Origin: an uncultured Saprospiraceae bacterium
Lineage (GTDB): Bacteria; Bacteroidota; Bacteroidia; Chitinophagales; Saprospiraceae
NCBI GenBank assembly: GCA_938022935.1
Contig: CALIHL010000136.1
Location: 1 to 42,400, forward strand
Direction of reading: 5' to 3'
DNA: 42,400 bases
The translations under genes were made by a program, and so were the position numbers. The notes below the pieces were generated by a model. The model did no database searches. It had not been told where the DNA came from and saw only the letters and a program-made list of their open reading frames with translations. Shown in pieces: positions 8,263 to 17,751 of the stretch; position 1 is the first letter of the stretch, and each line of letters starts with the position of its first letter.

Positions 8263-8925
8263 ATGGAAGATGTCATAAATCGGATAGCAGCAAAAGTACA
8301 AGCTCATCTTAGCGATGCTGAAGGAGGACATGACTGGTGGCATATCGATCGCGTGTGGAAGAACGCTATTCTAATTTCTGAACGAGAGAACGTTAACAAC
8401 GATCTGGTATCATTGGCCGCTTTGCTCCATGACATTGCAGATCCAAAGTTTCACAATGGAGATGAGTCCATCGGACCCAGACTTACAAAAGAGTGGTTAG
8501 AACAAGAAAATGTCGATCAAGAAAGTATCGAGCACATCGTCAACATTGTAAAGCACATGTCTTATAAAAACAGCTTGGAGAAAGTAACTTGGAGTAGCCC
8601 AGAGCTTTTAGTTGTACAAGATGCAGATAGGCTGGATGCGATTGGTGCTATAGGGATCGCACGAGCTTTTAGTTATGGAGGACATAAACAAAGAGCTATG
8701 TATGATCCTCAGATAGCACCTTTGGAATACATGACTAAAGAGCAGTATAAATCGAGCAAAGCCCCAACTATCAATCACTTCTACGAAAAGTTATTAAAGC
8801 TTAAAGAGTTGATGAATACAAAGGCAGCTTTAGCCATCGCTCAAGAACGACATGACTTTATGATATCGTATCTCGATCAATTTTACAAAGAATGTGGAGC
8901 GATACCTGCTTGGCATAAAGTTTAG
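8263..8925 (+). CDS. HD-domain phosphohydrolase (YedJ-like)
   Basis: A 220-residue soluble metal-dependent phosphohydrolase of the HD superfamily. The metal-binding residues are visible in order: GHDWWHIDRVW (His23, His27), LLHDIADPKF (His56, Asp57) and QDADRLDAIGAIGIARAF (Asp120/Asp122). The last of these is the signature of the YedJ-type subgroup, whose substrate is not settled. Length is normal. It is monocistronic or co-transcribed with the membrane protein 14 bases downstream. The physiological substrate (nucleotide or other phosphate ester) cannot be read from sequence. Confidence 0.85.
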   Translation: MEDVINRIAAKVQAHLSDAEGGHDWWHIDRVWKNAILISERENVNNDLVSLAALLHDIADPKFHNGDESIGPRLTKEWLEQENVDQESIEHIVNIVKHMSYKNSLEKVTWSSPELLVVQDADRLDAIGAIGIARAFSYGGHKQRAMYDPQIAPLEYMTKEQYKSSKAPTINHFYEKLLKLKELMNTKAALAIAQERHDFMISYLDQFYKECGAIPAWHKV

Positions 8926-8939
8926 AAACCGATCTATTG

Positions 8940-10175
8940 ATGATGCGCATCGCCCTTTGCTTTCTAATTGTCATTGAAATACTCTGCCATGGCTTTTTTA
9001 AAGATTACTGTCGAGAAGTTCCGGTTTCTTGGATATATATTATAACTGGATTAAGCATCGGTCTACTACCCATCATACGTAACATACACAGCGATTTAAG
9101 TTCGACCAAAAAGCAAGATTCGATTTCATTGAGCCTTCCTTTTATTCTATTGATGTCATTAGGCGTCATTCATTATTGCAAAGAGATATTTACAGCAGTA
9201 CAAATTGATTATCGAGTTGCGGATATGCTGCCTGTTATCGACAAGATGTCTTTGAGATTCACTCAAGGCGAACCTGTCTATGGTATCATCCCAGAAATAT
9301 GGGACGGCATGCAACCTATCTATCTTCCAGCCATGTGGCTTCCCTATTCTCTTCATCACATCTTAGATATAGACATGCGTTGGATCTCTGTATTTGCTAT
9401 GCTCATCGGTTGTGGACTGATGATCTCAAGCCTTAAAAAATCAAGATATAGTCATATCGATTTATCCACCTTAGGCATACCATTGGTTCTGCTTTGGACG
9501 ATGATGACAGTGTATGATTATAGCATGATCAGCCTCTCCCAAGAAGGTATAGTCATTGGATATTATCTTGTATTATGTTATGCCTTGATGAGCAGGGCTT
9601 GGTGGCTTGTTGGTCTCTCTCTTGGCCTCTGTCTGATGAGCAGATATGGTCTTGCGCCTTGGGCCTTAGGGCTAGGCATCTATCTCCTTTTATCTAAAAA
9701 ATATAATATACTTAAGCAAGTGACCGTAGGGACATTGGTCACAACTATAATATTGATCATTTCCACTGGGACACTTCCTCATCTTAAAATGATCTTTGGC
9801 ATGCCGCAAAACTATTTAGCCTCTGTTCAAGCAGATCCAGGCAAGTATCTTCCCACTATTGAGGCCAATCTTGGATTAGCGAAGTACTTTTCATTTGAAT
9901 ATTTGGGTGGGTTACATCATGCTCAACTTTGGATAAGCATAATTCTGCCAATTCTACTTTTTGGATTCTATAAGTATTACAAAATCAATACATCATTTAA
10001 TCTGTTTGCACTTTGTGCACTTAAACTTTCTTTAGTGGTATTTTACAATCTCTTGATTATCCCTTACTCCTACTTATTCTATACTTCCACCTTCGTTTCT
10101 GTGGCAGTTCTATCTGGATTTATTTTAGAAAGTTATAAGGAAGTTGAGTTCAACTCAGTATTAGTTACTGATTAG
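8940..10175 (+). CDS. Multispanning membrane protein, GT87/DUF2029-like
   Basis: About 411 residues with roughly nine to eleven hydrophobic segments spread along the chain and a short cytoplasmic tail. A loop after the second or third segment holds YGIIPEIWDGMQPIYLPAMW, which resembles the periplasmic loop of GT-C glycosyltransferases of the GT87/DUF2029 group, polyprenyl-phosphate sugar-dependent mannosyl- or arabinosyltransferases. The acidic catalytic residue usual in that family is not clear, so enzyme activity is uncertain. Start: TTG at 8937 is followed directly by ATG at 8940 and 8943; 8940 is chosen. It follows the HD gene by 14 bases, and its last 11 bases overlap the end of convergent holA. 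Confidence 0.55.
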   Translation: MMRIALCFLIVIEILCHGFFKDYCREVPVSWIYIITGLSIGLLPIIRNIHSDLSSTKKQDSISLSLPFILLMSLGVIHYCKEIFTAVQIDYRVADMLPVIDKMSLRFTQGEPVYGIIPEIWDGMQPIYLPAMWLPYSLHHILDIDMRWISVFAMLIGCGLMISSLKKSRYSHIDLSTLGIPLVLLWTMMTVYDYSMISLSQEGIVIGYYLVLCYALMSRAWWLVGLSLGLCLMSRYGLAPWALGLGIYLLLSKKYNILKQVTVGTLVTTIILIISTGTLPHLKMIFGMPQNYLASVQADPGKYLPTIEANLGLAKYFSFEYLGGLHHAQLWISIILPILLFGFYKYYKINTSFNLFALCALKLSLVVFYNLLIIPYSYLFYTSTFVSVAVLSGFILESYKEVEFNSVLVTD

Positions 10176-11193
10176 AAGGCACTCTTTGGAAGAGCAATAT
10201 CTTCCCTACTAATTCCTTGAGTATGCCATCTCCTTTTCTCCTTTCAAAGCCTTTAGACTGAGCATCCGCTTGGAGCAACATTTTATAAATCTTGATGAGG
10301 CCAGAGTAGCCATATCTTTTGGCCATATCTCGATACTCCTTGACATAAGAGCCATAAGAACCGATCATAGAACCGAGTGTTCTATCATCCTTTTTAAAAT
10401 TCTGAGCCACAACGAGTACTTTTTCAAAGTAGGTTGCCATGCCCGGTATAATCATCTGAAGAGGCTGGACTTTTACGTTGGCTTCTATGTTGTAGGTGAT
10501 CTCATGCACCCTGGGTGTATCTCCTCTACTCAGAGCTTTGAGCAAGGCGTAGATGTCATAGTCGCGGCTGATACCGATGTACTTTTCTATCTGAGGGATA
10601 TCGACCAGCTCTCCTGCATCCAGATTGACTTTTATTTTTTCAATCTCATTGGTTATCTTCTTAAGGTCAGTTCCTAAGTACTGACTAAGCATCTCCACTG
10701 CATCTCCCGTCATCTTTAGCTTCTGGCTCTTGACATAACTCGTGATCCAAGCATTAAGCTTATACTCTTGCACTGGATCAGAAGACATCATGCCAATCTG
10801 GTCAGATTTTTTGGCTTCTTTGACCCACTTAATCCTTCCGTCGATCTTCTTCTTATGGGCGATCACCAAAACCGTCTGAGGAGAAGGGCTACTAATATAA
10901 GAGCCTAAAGATTTTAGATCTCTCATCCCTTGAGCTTCCTTGATAATCACTACCCTTCGCTCTGCCATCATAGGATACTGGCGGTCATAGTCCAGAACTT
11001 GCTTACTATCTACATCACGACCATAAAGAACAGATTGGTTAAACGCTTGTTCTCCTTCACTGAGTAGCTTTTTCTCTATATGCGAAGTCACTTTATCGAT
11101 GAAGAAAGGTTCCACACCGTGCAATACATAAACGGGCAAAATCTGGCCTGATTTTATGTCAGAAAGTAGATTGTCCGCACTTGAGTATTCCAT
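10165..11193 (-). CDS. holA: DNA polymerase III subunit delta
   Basis: Clamp-loader delta subunit, which opens the beta sliding clamp during replication. The 342-residue length is typical. Landmarks are the N-terminal LPVYVLHGVEPFFIDK (about residues 19-34), the ERRVVIIKEAQGM strand in domain I, LSQYLGTDLKKITNEIEKI (about residues 165-183), which is the most conserved delta motif, and the C-terminal AAA-collar helices. ATG at 11193 is chosen; a GTG two codons upstream (11199) is also in frame. The 3' end overlaps the convergent membrane-protein gene by 11 bases. It is divergent from the small exported protein at 11264. Confidence 0.92.
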   Translation of the reverse strand: MEYSSADNLLSDIKSGQILPVYVLHGVEPFFIDKVTSHIEKKLLSEGEQAFNQSVLYGRDVDSKQVLDYDRQYPMMAERRVVIIKEAQGMRDLKSLGSYISSPSPQTVLVIAHKKKIDGRIKWVKEAKKSDQIGMMSSDPVQEYKLNAWITSYVKSQKLKMTGDAVEMLSQYLGTDLKKITNEIEKIKVNLDAGELVDIPQIEKYIGISRDYDIYALLKALSRGDTPRVHEITYNIEANVKVQPLQMIIPGMATYFEKVLVVAQNFKKDDRTLGSMIGSYGSYVKEYRDMAKRYGYSGLIKIYKMLLQADAQSKGFERRKGDGILKELVGKILLFQRVPSNQ

Positions 11194-11263
11194 CGCCACT
11201 AATATACCAGTAACTTTTTTCGATCCTATGGAATCGTTCTATGTTCTTCCACGTTATGATGTC

Positions 11264-11716
11264 ATGAAGTCTATTAAGACATTAGCTTTCTTACTCGTGA
11301 TACTATCTGCTTCTTTGATAGATTTGCACGCACAGACTGTCCTCACATGGGACGATCTCGCCGACGTCACCTGGAGCGAAGTATATGACGAATCAACCGG
11401 ACTTACGAATCTTACAGGCGTCTTTGGAGAACACTTGAAGTCATATGAAGGGCAAGAAGTAATCATTTCGGGTTATGTAATACCATTGGATGCTATGGGA
11501 TTGTCTTATGCTTTATCCAGGACTTCATTTGCGGCATGCTTCTTTTGCGGGCAAGCAGGCCCAGAGACAGTCATGGATCTCAATGTTAAGCCCAAGTCCG
11601 TCGAGAGTTACAGACAAAAGAATACTTTGATCAAGTTTAAAGGCACGCTTGTACTTAGAGAAAGCAATGAGACGGGGCTTAACTACACCTTAGATCTCGC
11701 TAAAGAAATAGAATAA
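11264..11716 (+). CDS. Small exported protein with CxxC motif (DUF3299-like)
   Basis: A 150-residue protein with a clear signal peptide ending at about LHAQ (residue 21). The mature part contains GQEVIISGYVIPLDAMG, then AACFFCGQAGPE, then strands ending in DLAKEIE. The order of a VxxxGYxIPLD strand followed by a cysteine-bearing ACxxCxxxGP loop resembles DUF3299-type periplasmic proteins, a small beta-barrel family of unknown function. The CxxC pair could bind metal or be redox active. The ATG at 11264 is chosen over a longer in-frame reading from 11156 because the signal peptide starts there. Divergent from holA; it stands alone. Confidence 0.6.
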   Translation: MKSIKTLAFLLVILSASLIDLHAQTVLTWDDLADVTWSEVYDESTGLTNLTGVFGEHLKSYEGQEVIISGYVIPLDAMGLSYALSRTSFAACFFCGQAGPETVMDLNVKPKSVESYRQKNTLIKFKGTLVLRESNETGLNYTLDLAKEIE

Positions 11717-11895
11717 TCCTTGACTCTCGCTGGCCGATTCATCATGATTGAAGTCTTAATAATCTTATAAATCGCCCATCTCGTCCATTTACAAGGTTCT
11801 AATCATAGGCTTTCATATAGTTTTAGATTCAAGTTGCGATGCATACATGATAAAAGCATCCACACAAGCTTTCGACAACCATTAAAATTAAAACG

Positions 11896-12456
11896 ATGAT
11901 CAGACTATCTACACTTGTTCTTTTTTTATTCTCCATGGTCGCACAAGTAGACGCTCAAAGAGAAGAGACCATCTTCAATCATGATGGGCACTTAAGATTA
12001 ACCGGTATCTGGGGTGGCAGCACCAATGCAATAGTTGATTTCAAAAACGACTTTGACATAAACAGCGCTGGATTCTTTGCATTTGAGATCAACAATGATT
12101 TCTTGATAGGATGGTCAGGTTACAAATCAGATCTCACAGATGATGGCAAGAATATCGAAATAAAGGGCAACGACCTCTTTCTAGGATATACCTTTAGAAG
12201 CCATGAGATCTTACACCCGATCATTTACTTACAAGCAGGAAGTGGCAAGTTAGAAGTAGAAGATCTTGGATCTGACAACGTTTTCGTGGCTCAACCAACA
12301 ATAGGTGCCGAAGTAAACATCGCCAGATTCTTTCGTCTGAGTATAGACGGTGGATATAGGTTCATGAGCGGTAATGACCTACCAGGTATTAGCAACCAAG
12401 AGTTAACTGGACCAGTACTCAACCTACGCTTTAAGTTTGGCTGGAGCTGGCGCTAA
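11896..12456 (+). CDS. Small outer-membrane beta-barrel protein
   Basis: A 186-residue protein with a signal peptide ending at about VDAQ (residue 20). The mature part is a run of amphipathic strands (LRLTGIWGG, FFAFEINND, FLIGWSGYKSD, FLGYTFRS, IIYLQAGSG, FRLSIDGGYRFM) ending LNLRFKFGWSWR. This is the pattern of an eight-stranded OmpX/OmpW-size barrel, although the last residue is Arg after an aromatic pair rather than a terminal Phe. No specific family is recognised. Followed by a good intrinsic terminator, so it is probably monocistronic. Confidence 0.7.
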   Translation: MIRLSTLVLFLFSMVAQVDAQREETIFNHDGHLRLTGIWGGSTNAIVDFKNDFDINSAGFFAFEINNDFLIGWSGYKSDLTDDGKNIEIKGNDLFLGYTFRSHEILHPIIYLQAGSGKLEVEDLGSDNVFVAQPTIGAEVNIARFFRLSIDGGYRFMSGNDLPGISNQELTGPVLNLRFKFGWSWR

Positions 12457-12478
12457 ATGATATCAAACCCAAAAACAA

Positions 12479-12511
12479 GGTCTATTTCCCAAGGTGGAAA
12501 TAGGCCTTTTT
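12479..12511 (+). terminator. Intrinsic terminator after the small barrel gene
   Basis: GGTCTATTTCC pairs with GGAAATAGGCC (one G-U pair) around a short loop and is followed by TTTTT. It lies 22 bases after the stop codon, in the right orientation. Confidence 0.8.
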
Positions 12512-12581
12512 GATGCAAACGCCCATATCGGATCAAAGAATAAATTCATAAGCTCATATGACGAACAATCGTTATCCATTG

Positions 12582-12598
12582 TACATTTGCTACCTTTG
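12582..12598 (+). promoter_or_regulatory. Tandem -7 elements for mutS (TACATTTG and TACCTTTG)
   Basis: Two exact TAnnTTTG matches stand one base apart (12582-12589 and 12591-12598), 22-39 bases before the GTG start of mutS. Either could serve as the -7 box. No -33 TTTG is clear for either. Confidence 0.5.
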
Positions 12599-12620
12599 AT
12601 AGTTAACATCCAACCTAACA

Positions 12621-15251
12621 GTGAGTAAGTCTAAAAAAGGAAAAGTAACGCCTCTTATGAAGCAGTACTTTGAGATGAAAGCAAAGCACAAAGACGCTTT
12701 GCTTTTATTCAGAGTAGGAGACTTCTATGAGACTTTTGGAGAAGATGCGGTTAAAGCCTCCGCGACACTGGGTATCACACTGACTGCGCGTAACAATGGT
12801 GGATCTAATATAGAGCTTGCCGGCTTTCCTTATCATTCTTTAGATACATACTTACCTCGATTGGTCAAAGGTGGATACCGAGTCGCCATCTGTGAGCAAC
12901 TCGAAAAACCCAGCAAAGAGAAAAAAATAGTAAAGCGTGGCGTAACAGATGTAGTAACTCCAGGTATAGGAACGCACGACAATCTTCTTGAGCAAAAAGA
13001 GAATAATTATTTAGGCTCTATCCACATCGGAACTGGAGACCGAGCTGGCACATCCTTTTTGGATTTGTCAACAGGTGATTTCTCATTGTATGAAGGAACT
13101 CTACCTGAGGTTATCAAGCTCATCAATACTTACAGTCCTAAAGAGATTATATATTCGAAAAAAGACAAGCAGACAATTGAAGAAGAGCTGGGCGATGCTT
13201 TTTATATGTATGGCTTGGATGAATGGATCTGGCAGTTAGACTTCTGTAGAGACAAGATCACGGACCTGCTCAAGGTTTCTAATCTGAAAGGATACGGTAT
13301 AGAAAAATATCACCTTGGACAGATATCAGCAGGAGCTATTCTTCATTACTTAGAAGAGAACCAGCACAGCAACCTTAGCCACATCAACAAGATTAGCCGC
13401 ATCAAGCTGGATCAGTACGTGTGGTTGGATCAGTTTACAATTAGAAACTTAGAGTTACTTTATAGCAATCATCCTACTGGCATCCCACTCTATCAGATAC
13501 TTGACTTTACTTCAACTCCGATGGGCGCGCGATTGCTCAAGAAGTGGATCATGCTGCCGCTCACTAATCTCAAAGAGATAGAAGCAAGGCTTTCAGTCGT
13601 AGACTATATTCTTTCTGATTTGGCGCTTACAGATATCATAGACAGTCACCTTAAAGGCATAAGTGATTTAGAGAGGATCATAGCAAAGGTTGCTCTGAGA
13701 AAGGCCAACCCAAGAGAAGTCTATCACTTAAGGACTTCTCTATTGAAGATTCCAGATATACAAACTGCGTTAGCTAGCAGTAAGCACACAGGAGTAAAAG
13801 CAATCGTTAGCAACCTTGATCCTCTTGAAAAAGTATCTGACAAAATAAAAAGTGCCCTCAAAGAAGAGCCGCCTGTCAACTTGCACAAGGGTGGCGGTAT
13901 AGCCGATGGCTACAACGAAGATCTCGACTATCTGAGAAACTTGATATCTAATAGCAAGAATGTTTTATCAGAGTTACTTGAACAAGAAACTGAAAAAACA
14001 GGGATAACAAACTTAAAAGTTGGATTCAACAATGTGTTCGGTTATTACTTTGAGGTAACGAACAAATATAAGAACCAAGGACTTGTGCCTGACCATTGGA
14101 CCAGAAAGCAAACACTGACCAATGCAGAGCGGTACATATCCGAAGAATTAAAATTACTAGAATCCGATATCCTCGGAGCCGAAGAGAAAATTATAAAATT
14201 AGAAAGTGAGCTGTACGAAGAGCTTCTTGATTGGTTGAGTAATTATATAGCGGCGGTACAGAAGAATGCATTGACTATATCAGAGTTAGATTGTCTGAAC
14301 TCTTTTGCCAAGCTAGCACGAAGGAGACACTATTGCAGACCCGAGGTCAATGAAGAGTATGACATCATAATAAGAGAAGGAAGGCATCCAGTGATTGAAG
14401 CACATCTTCCTCCTGGAGAATCCTACATTCCTAATGACTTACACATTGGCAATGATGACAAGCAGATGCTTCTGATCACAGGCCCTAATATGTCTGGTAA
14501 GTCCGCTATCTTAAGACAAACTGCCTTGATCTGTCTGATGGCGCAGATCGGATCTTATGTGCCGGCTGCAGAGGCTCAAATCGGTATTGTAGATAGGATA
14601 TTTACAAGAGTGGGCGCTTCTGACAACATATCAAGTGGCGAATCAACCTTTATGGTCGAAATGATAGAAACTTCATCGATCATGAACAACTTATCTCCAA
14701 GAAGTCTCATCCTACTGGATGAGATAGGCAGAGGTACGAGTACATATGATGGGATATCAATCGCATGGTCTATCGTAGAATATCTTCACCAATCAAAAGA
14801 AAAGCCAAAAACACTCTTTGCTACGCACTATCATGAGTTGAGCCAATTAGCAGATAAGTATGAAAGGATTCATAATTATAATGTAGCGACTAAGGAGTTA
14901 GGTGATAAGATAATATTCTTGAGAAAGCTTGTAGCTGGTAGTAGCAATCAAAGTTTTGGTATCCAGGTAGCGCAGATGTCAGGGTTACCAAAAGAGATTG
15001 TTTCACGCGCTAACCATATCCTAAAGTCATTGCAAGAGAAGTCAGTGGTTCAAGCAGAAGAGAAAAGCAAAAAACTTGAAGAGCTTGATGAATTCACCAA
15101 CGAAGGTCAACTCTTAATGTTTGCGCCAGACCCCATCAACCAAGAAATCGCCAAAGAGTTAAAGAGAATCGACATCAATACGATGACACCTATCGAATGT
15201 ATGATGAAGCTTAAAGCACTTGTCAAGAAGATGCAAGCAACAGCAGAATAG
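12621..15251 (+). CDS. mutS: DNA mismatch repair protein MutS
   Basis: Mismatch-recognition ATPase, 876 residues, a normal length for MutS1. The mismatch-reading Phe-x-Glu motif is intact (Phe35-Tyr36-Glu37 in GDFYETFGEDA). The ATPase domain has Walker A GPNMSGKSA at about residues 621-629, then the signature loop SSGESTFMVEM, Walker B LLDEIGRGTSTYDG, and the ATHYHEL His switch. The C-terminus ends with a helical segment expected for dimer or clamp contacts. The start is GTG at 12621; the N-terminal KVTPLMKQYFEMK aligns with the usual MutS start. No mutL is in the window. Terminated by the hairpin at 15273. Confidence 0.97.
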   Translation: MSKSKKGKVTPLMKQYFEMKAKHKDALLLFRVGDFYETFGEDAVKASATLGITLTARNNGGSNIELAGFPYHSLDTYLPRLVKGGYRVAICEQLEKPSKEKKIVKRGVTDVVTPGIGTHDNLLEQKENNYLGSIHIGTGDRAGTSFLDLSTGDFSLYEGTLPEVIKLINTYSPKEIIYSKKDKQTIEEELGDAFYMYGLDEWIWQLDFCRDKITDLLKVSNLKGYGIEKYHLGQISAGAILHYLEENQHSNLSHINKISRIKLDQYVWLDQFTIRNLELLYSNHPTGIPLYQILDFTSTPMGARLLKKWIMLPLTNLKEIEARLSVVDYILSDLALTDIIDSHLKGISDLERIIAKVALRKANPREVYHLRTSLLKIPDIQTALASSKHTGVKAIVSNLDPLEKVSDKIKSALKEEPPVNLHKGGGIADGYNEDLDYLRNLISNSKNVLSELLEQETEKTGITNLKVGFNNVFGYYFEVTNKYKNQGLVPDHWTRKQTLTNAERYISEELKLLESDILGAEEKIIKLESELYEELLDWLSNYIAAVQKNALTISELDCLNSFAKLARRRHYCRPEVNEEYDIIIREGRHPVIEAHLPPGESYIPNDLHIGNDDKQMLLITGPNMSGKSAILRQTALICLMAQIGSYVPAAEAQIGIVDRIFTRVGASDNISSGESTFMVEMIETSSIMNNLSPRSLILLDEIGRGTSTYDGISIAWSIVEYLHQSKEKPKTLFATHYHELSQLADKYERIHNYNVATKELGDKIIFLRKLVAGSSNQSFGIQVAQMSGLPKEIVSRANHILKSLQEKSVVQAEEKSKKLEELDEFTNEGQLLMFAPDPINQEIAKELKRIDINTMTPIECMMKLKALVKKMQATAE

Positions 15252-15265
15252 AAACACTTACCTTT

Positions 15266-15309
15266 TATAAAAAGAAAGAGTCTCAGATTATTATTCTGAG
15301 ACTCTTTCT
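15266..15309. terminator. Bidirectional intrinsic terminator between mutS and the OmpA-family gene
   Basis: A perfect 15-base stem, AGAAAGAGTCTCAGA (15273-15287) with TCTGAGACTCTTTCT (15295-15309), around a 7-base loop. On the reverse strand it is followed by TTTTT, giving a good terminator for the OmpA-family gene; on the forward strand the T-rich end of the stem serves mutS. Confidence 0.8.
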
Positions 15310-15377
15310 GTATGAAAAAACACTATCTAAACTACTTTATCTTTCCTACTTAGATATCTTATAGTTATAATATACGA

Positions 15378-17483
15378 TTAGTAACCTGAGTTCTTATTTC
15401 CTCTGTACTTACTTCCTGGTCTTGAGCTACCGTATGATTTTACGCCAGCATTAGGCCCATCGGGTCTTCCCATGTTGAAGTCAGCTCCTTCACTTACTCT
15501 AAACTCTACCCTTCTGTTTATAAACTGCATCTGCTCTTCTAAATCATTAGTGTAATGATTGTTCTTAAGATTAGGTATCAACGGACTTTCTTCTCCGCCA
15601 AACATCAAGTTAAATCTTGAACGATCTATACCATAAGCAGATACCATATAGTCAACTGCTTCCTTTGCACGATTATAACTTAGTACTCTATTATAATTAT
15701 TAGAATTTCGTACATCTGTATGCCCGTGTGCTGTTATCGTTATCTCTGGGCATCTCTTCATCACACCTGCTATCTGGTGTAAGCTTACATATGCTTCAGG
15801 TCTCAATTCATACTTATCAAGATCAAAGTTGATCATTGGTAAGAACCAAACTCCACAACCTGTATGAACAACTCTTCCTATAGTTCCTCCTGTGTTTATA
15901 GTAGTTCCTACACCTCCTGAAGAACCAGAGCTTACGGTGCCTGATCCAACTTGTCCTGGTGCTGTTGTAGTGGTCGTACCATCATCTTTTGTGATCGTAG
16001 TTGTACCATCACCATTCGTCTGTCCAGTACCGAGTACTCTACCTTGTCCGTCCACGACTGTGTTAGAACCTGGCAGATAGCTATAGTTGCCATTCTGACA
16101 AGCATCACAGTTCTGATTGATGATTGTAATTACATCTTCTTCTGTTAGAAGATTAACATCTTCATCATCTATCTGCGCGATACCATCTTCGTCTACCGGA
16201 AATCCTGGAGGGGAATAAGGCTCCTTATCTCTACAATCCACTACTCCGTCACCGTCACTATCAAGCGTAACACCTTTAGTGTCAACAAGACATCCTTCTG
16301 GTGTATCGAGTTCTTGATCGATCAAGTCCAGGACACCGTCATTATCTTCATCTTCCCATTCAAACTGTGGTCGAGCCTTTACTTCTGCTAAATCTTTAAA
16401 TACCGTCTCCATAGGATTAACCCAATAAAGCGGCTCTATCTTCTTCGTGAACTTTCCAAGGTTCAATCCAAGTCTTAAGTTAGTATAGTGAGCTATATCA
16501 ACGTTGTTAGATTGATCTGTACTTGATCTAAACTTGATACCATCTAAGTAATCATTGTCAGATGCCATCATCTGGTGTTCTATACCAAGGTTTAATCTTC
16601 GTGATAACTTACGTGATACACCTACACTTGCCGTAAATACTGGGTGTACATTAAAGTCATCACCAAATCTGAATATTCCTACTTTCTTAAAGCCTTCTGT
16701 CTCGTATACACCGTCATACAGCTGATCCAATGACTCGCCGATCGCTTTTCTTCCAGCATTCGTATTGAATATCTGTCTTGTAAATCCAGCTTGCTCTCTT
16801 AGATTAGTATACACCTCTCCATCAGCACCTCTAAGATCTAGCATCGTTTCATGATGATCTAAACCGACACCGATACCTACGTAAGTATTCCATTTGTTGC
16901 GCTCTTTATGAAAGAGAACATTGCCAATATTGAATATCAACTGAACAGCACCGTAGTAGTACTTCGTCTCATGTGCTGGAAACCAATCTATTGCATTGGC
17001 ATTAGTTCCATTGTATCCGTCCCAACCATTGAAGGTATTGTTAGACTCAACAAGACCACCACCATTAGCTCTATGTCTCCAAGGTTGTTTTTCCAATCCT
17101 CGTGTCTTACCATAGAAACCATCAAATCTGATAGAAGTAAAGTAAGTTAGCGCCTTACGGAAATGTATCCCTGTTCCCAATCCTGCAAACTTTCTTCTAT
17201 CTACATCACCGTCGATGAAGAAGTGTCCAGTATGGAGGCCTATCTCCCACATATGCTTTGGCTGTGCGGAGTATTTGTACTGACCCAATCTGTATTGTCT
17301 ATTCTGCTCGGGATCTTTTGTCATCTCATCTGTAATGACCGGTGCCATCCATGGACCACTGTCATCTACACTAAACTCAAGATCATCACCAGTATCTGTA
17401 CCAAGTGTGTCCACTTGCGCGTAGCTAAATGTTGTTAACAAGAATGCCGCTGATGCTGAGAGAATTACATTTCTAAATTTCAT
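15378..17483 (-). CDS. OmpA-family outer-membrane protein with TSP3 calcium repeats
   Basis: A 701-residue cell-envelope protein. Signal peptide MKFRNVILSASAAFLLTTFS ends near AQ (residue 23). An N-terminal beta-barrel-like region spans about residues 40-350. It is followed by thrombospondin-type-3 repeats (DEDNDGVLD, LDSDGDGVVD) at about 374-438, a Thr/Ser/Gly-rich linker at about 468-534, and an OmpA/MotB peptidoglycan-binding domain at about 540-665 with FDLDKYELRPEA and TAHGHTDVRNS. A short Gly/Ser/Arg-rich tail follows. The ATG at 17483 is preferred over 17510 because the signal peptide begins there. It anchors the outer membrane to the cell wall. Related OmpA proteins serve the T9SS (PorE) or general integrity; which applies here is not visible. 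Confidence 0.85.
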   Translation of the reverse strand: MKFRNVILSASAAFLLTTFSYAQVDTLGTDTGDDLEFSVDDSGPWMAPVITDEMTKDPEQNRQYRLGQYKYSAQPKHMWEIGLHTGHFFIDGDVDRRKFAGLGTGIHFRKALTYFTSIRFDGFYGKTRGLEKQPWRHRANGGGLVESNNTFNGWDGYNGTNANAIDWFPAHETKYYYGAVQLIFNIGNVLFHKERNKWNTYVGIGVGLDHHETMLDLRGADGEVYTNLREQAGFTRQIFNTNAGRKAIGESLDQLYDGVYETEGFKKVGIFRFGDDFNVHPVFTASVGVSRKLSRRLNLGIEHQMMASDNDYLDGIKFRSSTDQSNNVDIAHYTNLRLGLNLGKFTKKIEPLYWVNPMETVFKDLAEVKARPQFEWEDEDNDGVLDLIDQELDTPEGCLVDTKGVTLDSDGDGVVDCRDKEPYSPPGFPVDEDGIAQIDDEDVNLLTEEDVITIINQNCDACQNGNYSYLPGSNTVVDGQGRVLGTGQTNGDGTTTITKDDGTTTTTAPGQVGSGTVSSGSSGGVGTTINTGGTIGRVVHTGCGVWFLPMINFDLDKYELRPEAYVSLHQIAGVMKRCPEITITAHGHTDVRNSNNYNRVLSYNRAKEAVDYMVSAYGIDRSRFNLMFGGEESPLIPNLKNNHYTNDLEEQMQFINRRVEFRVSEGADFNMGRPDGPNAGVKSYGSSRPGSKYRGNKNSGY

Positions 17484-17739
17484 TAGTAACCTTTTACTCG
17501 TGTCATTCAATATGTAGCCTCATATACCAAAGCATGTACTTACATCTACGGTATCGATGAACATATAGAATGATCACATATATCTGTTGCGTAAAATCAG
17601 GTTCTATCGCTTTACAACAGATCAAAATGTAATCTCGGGTGGTCGGATTATAAATAATCCTTATATATACGGCGCTAAGTTACAATAAGATTACATATTA
17701 TAAAAATAATTTATCTTTTAACATATTACGTTTTTCGCT

Positions 17740-17747
17740 TATATTTG
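17740..17747 (+). promoter_or_regulatory. -7 element TATATTTG abutting the start of the arginase-fold gene
   Basis: Exact TAnnTTTG match only four bases before the ATG at 17752. If it is used, transcription starts at or after that ATG, so either the message is leaderless or translation begins at 17761 or 17764. Confidence 0.55.
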
Positions 17748-17751
17748 AAGT

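Noticed and set aside
10270-10677. 135-codon open frame on the forward strand
   Set aside because: It lies wholly inside holA on the other strand, and its sequence has no protein-like features; a shadow of holA.
15892-16148. Forward-strand frames rich in Val, Pro and Thr
   Set aside because: They mirror the Thr/Ser/Gly-rich linker of the OmpA-family gene on the reverse strand.
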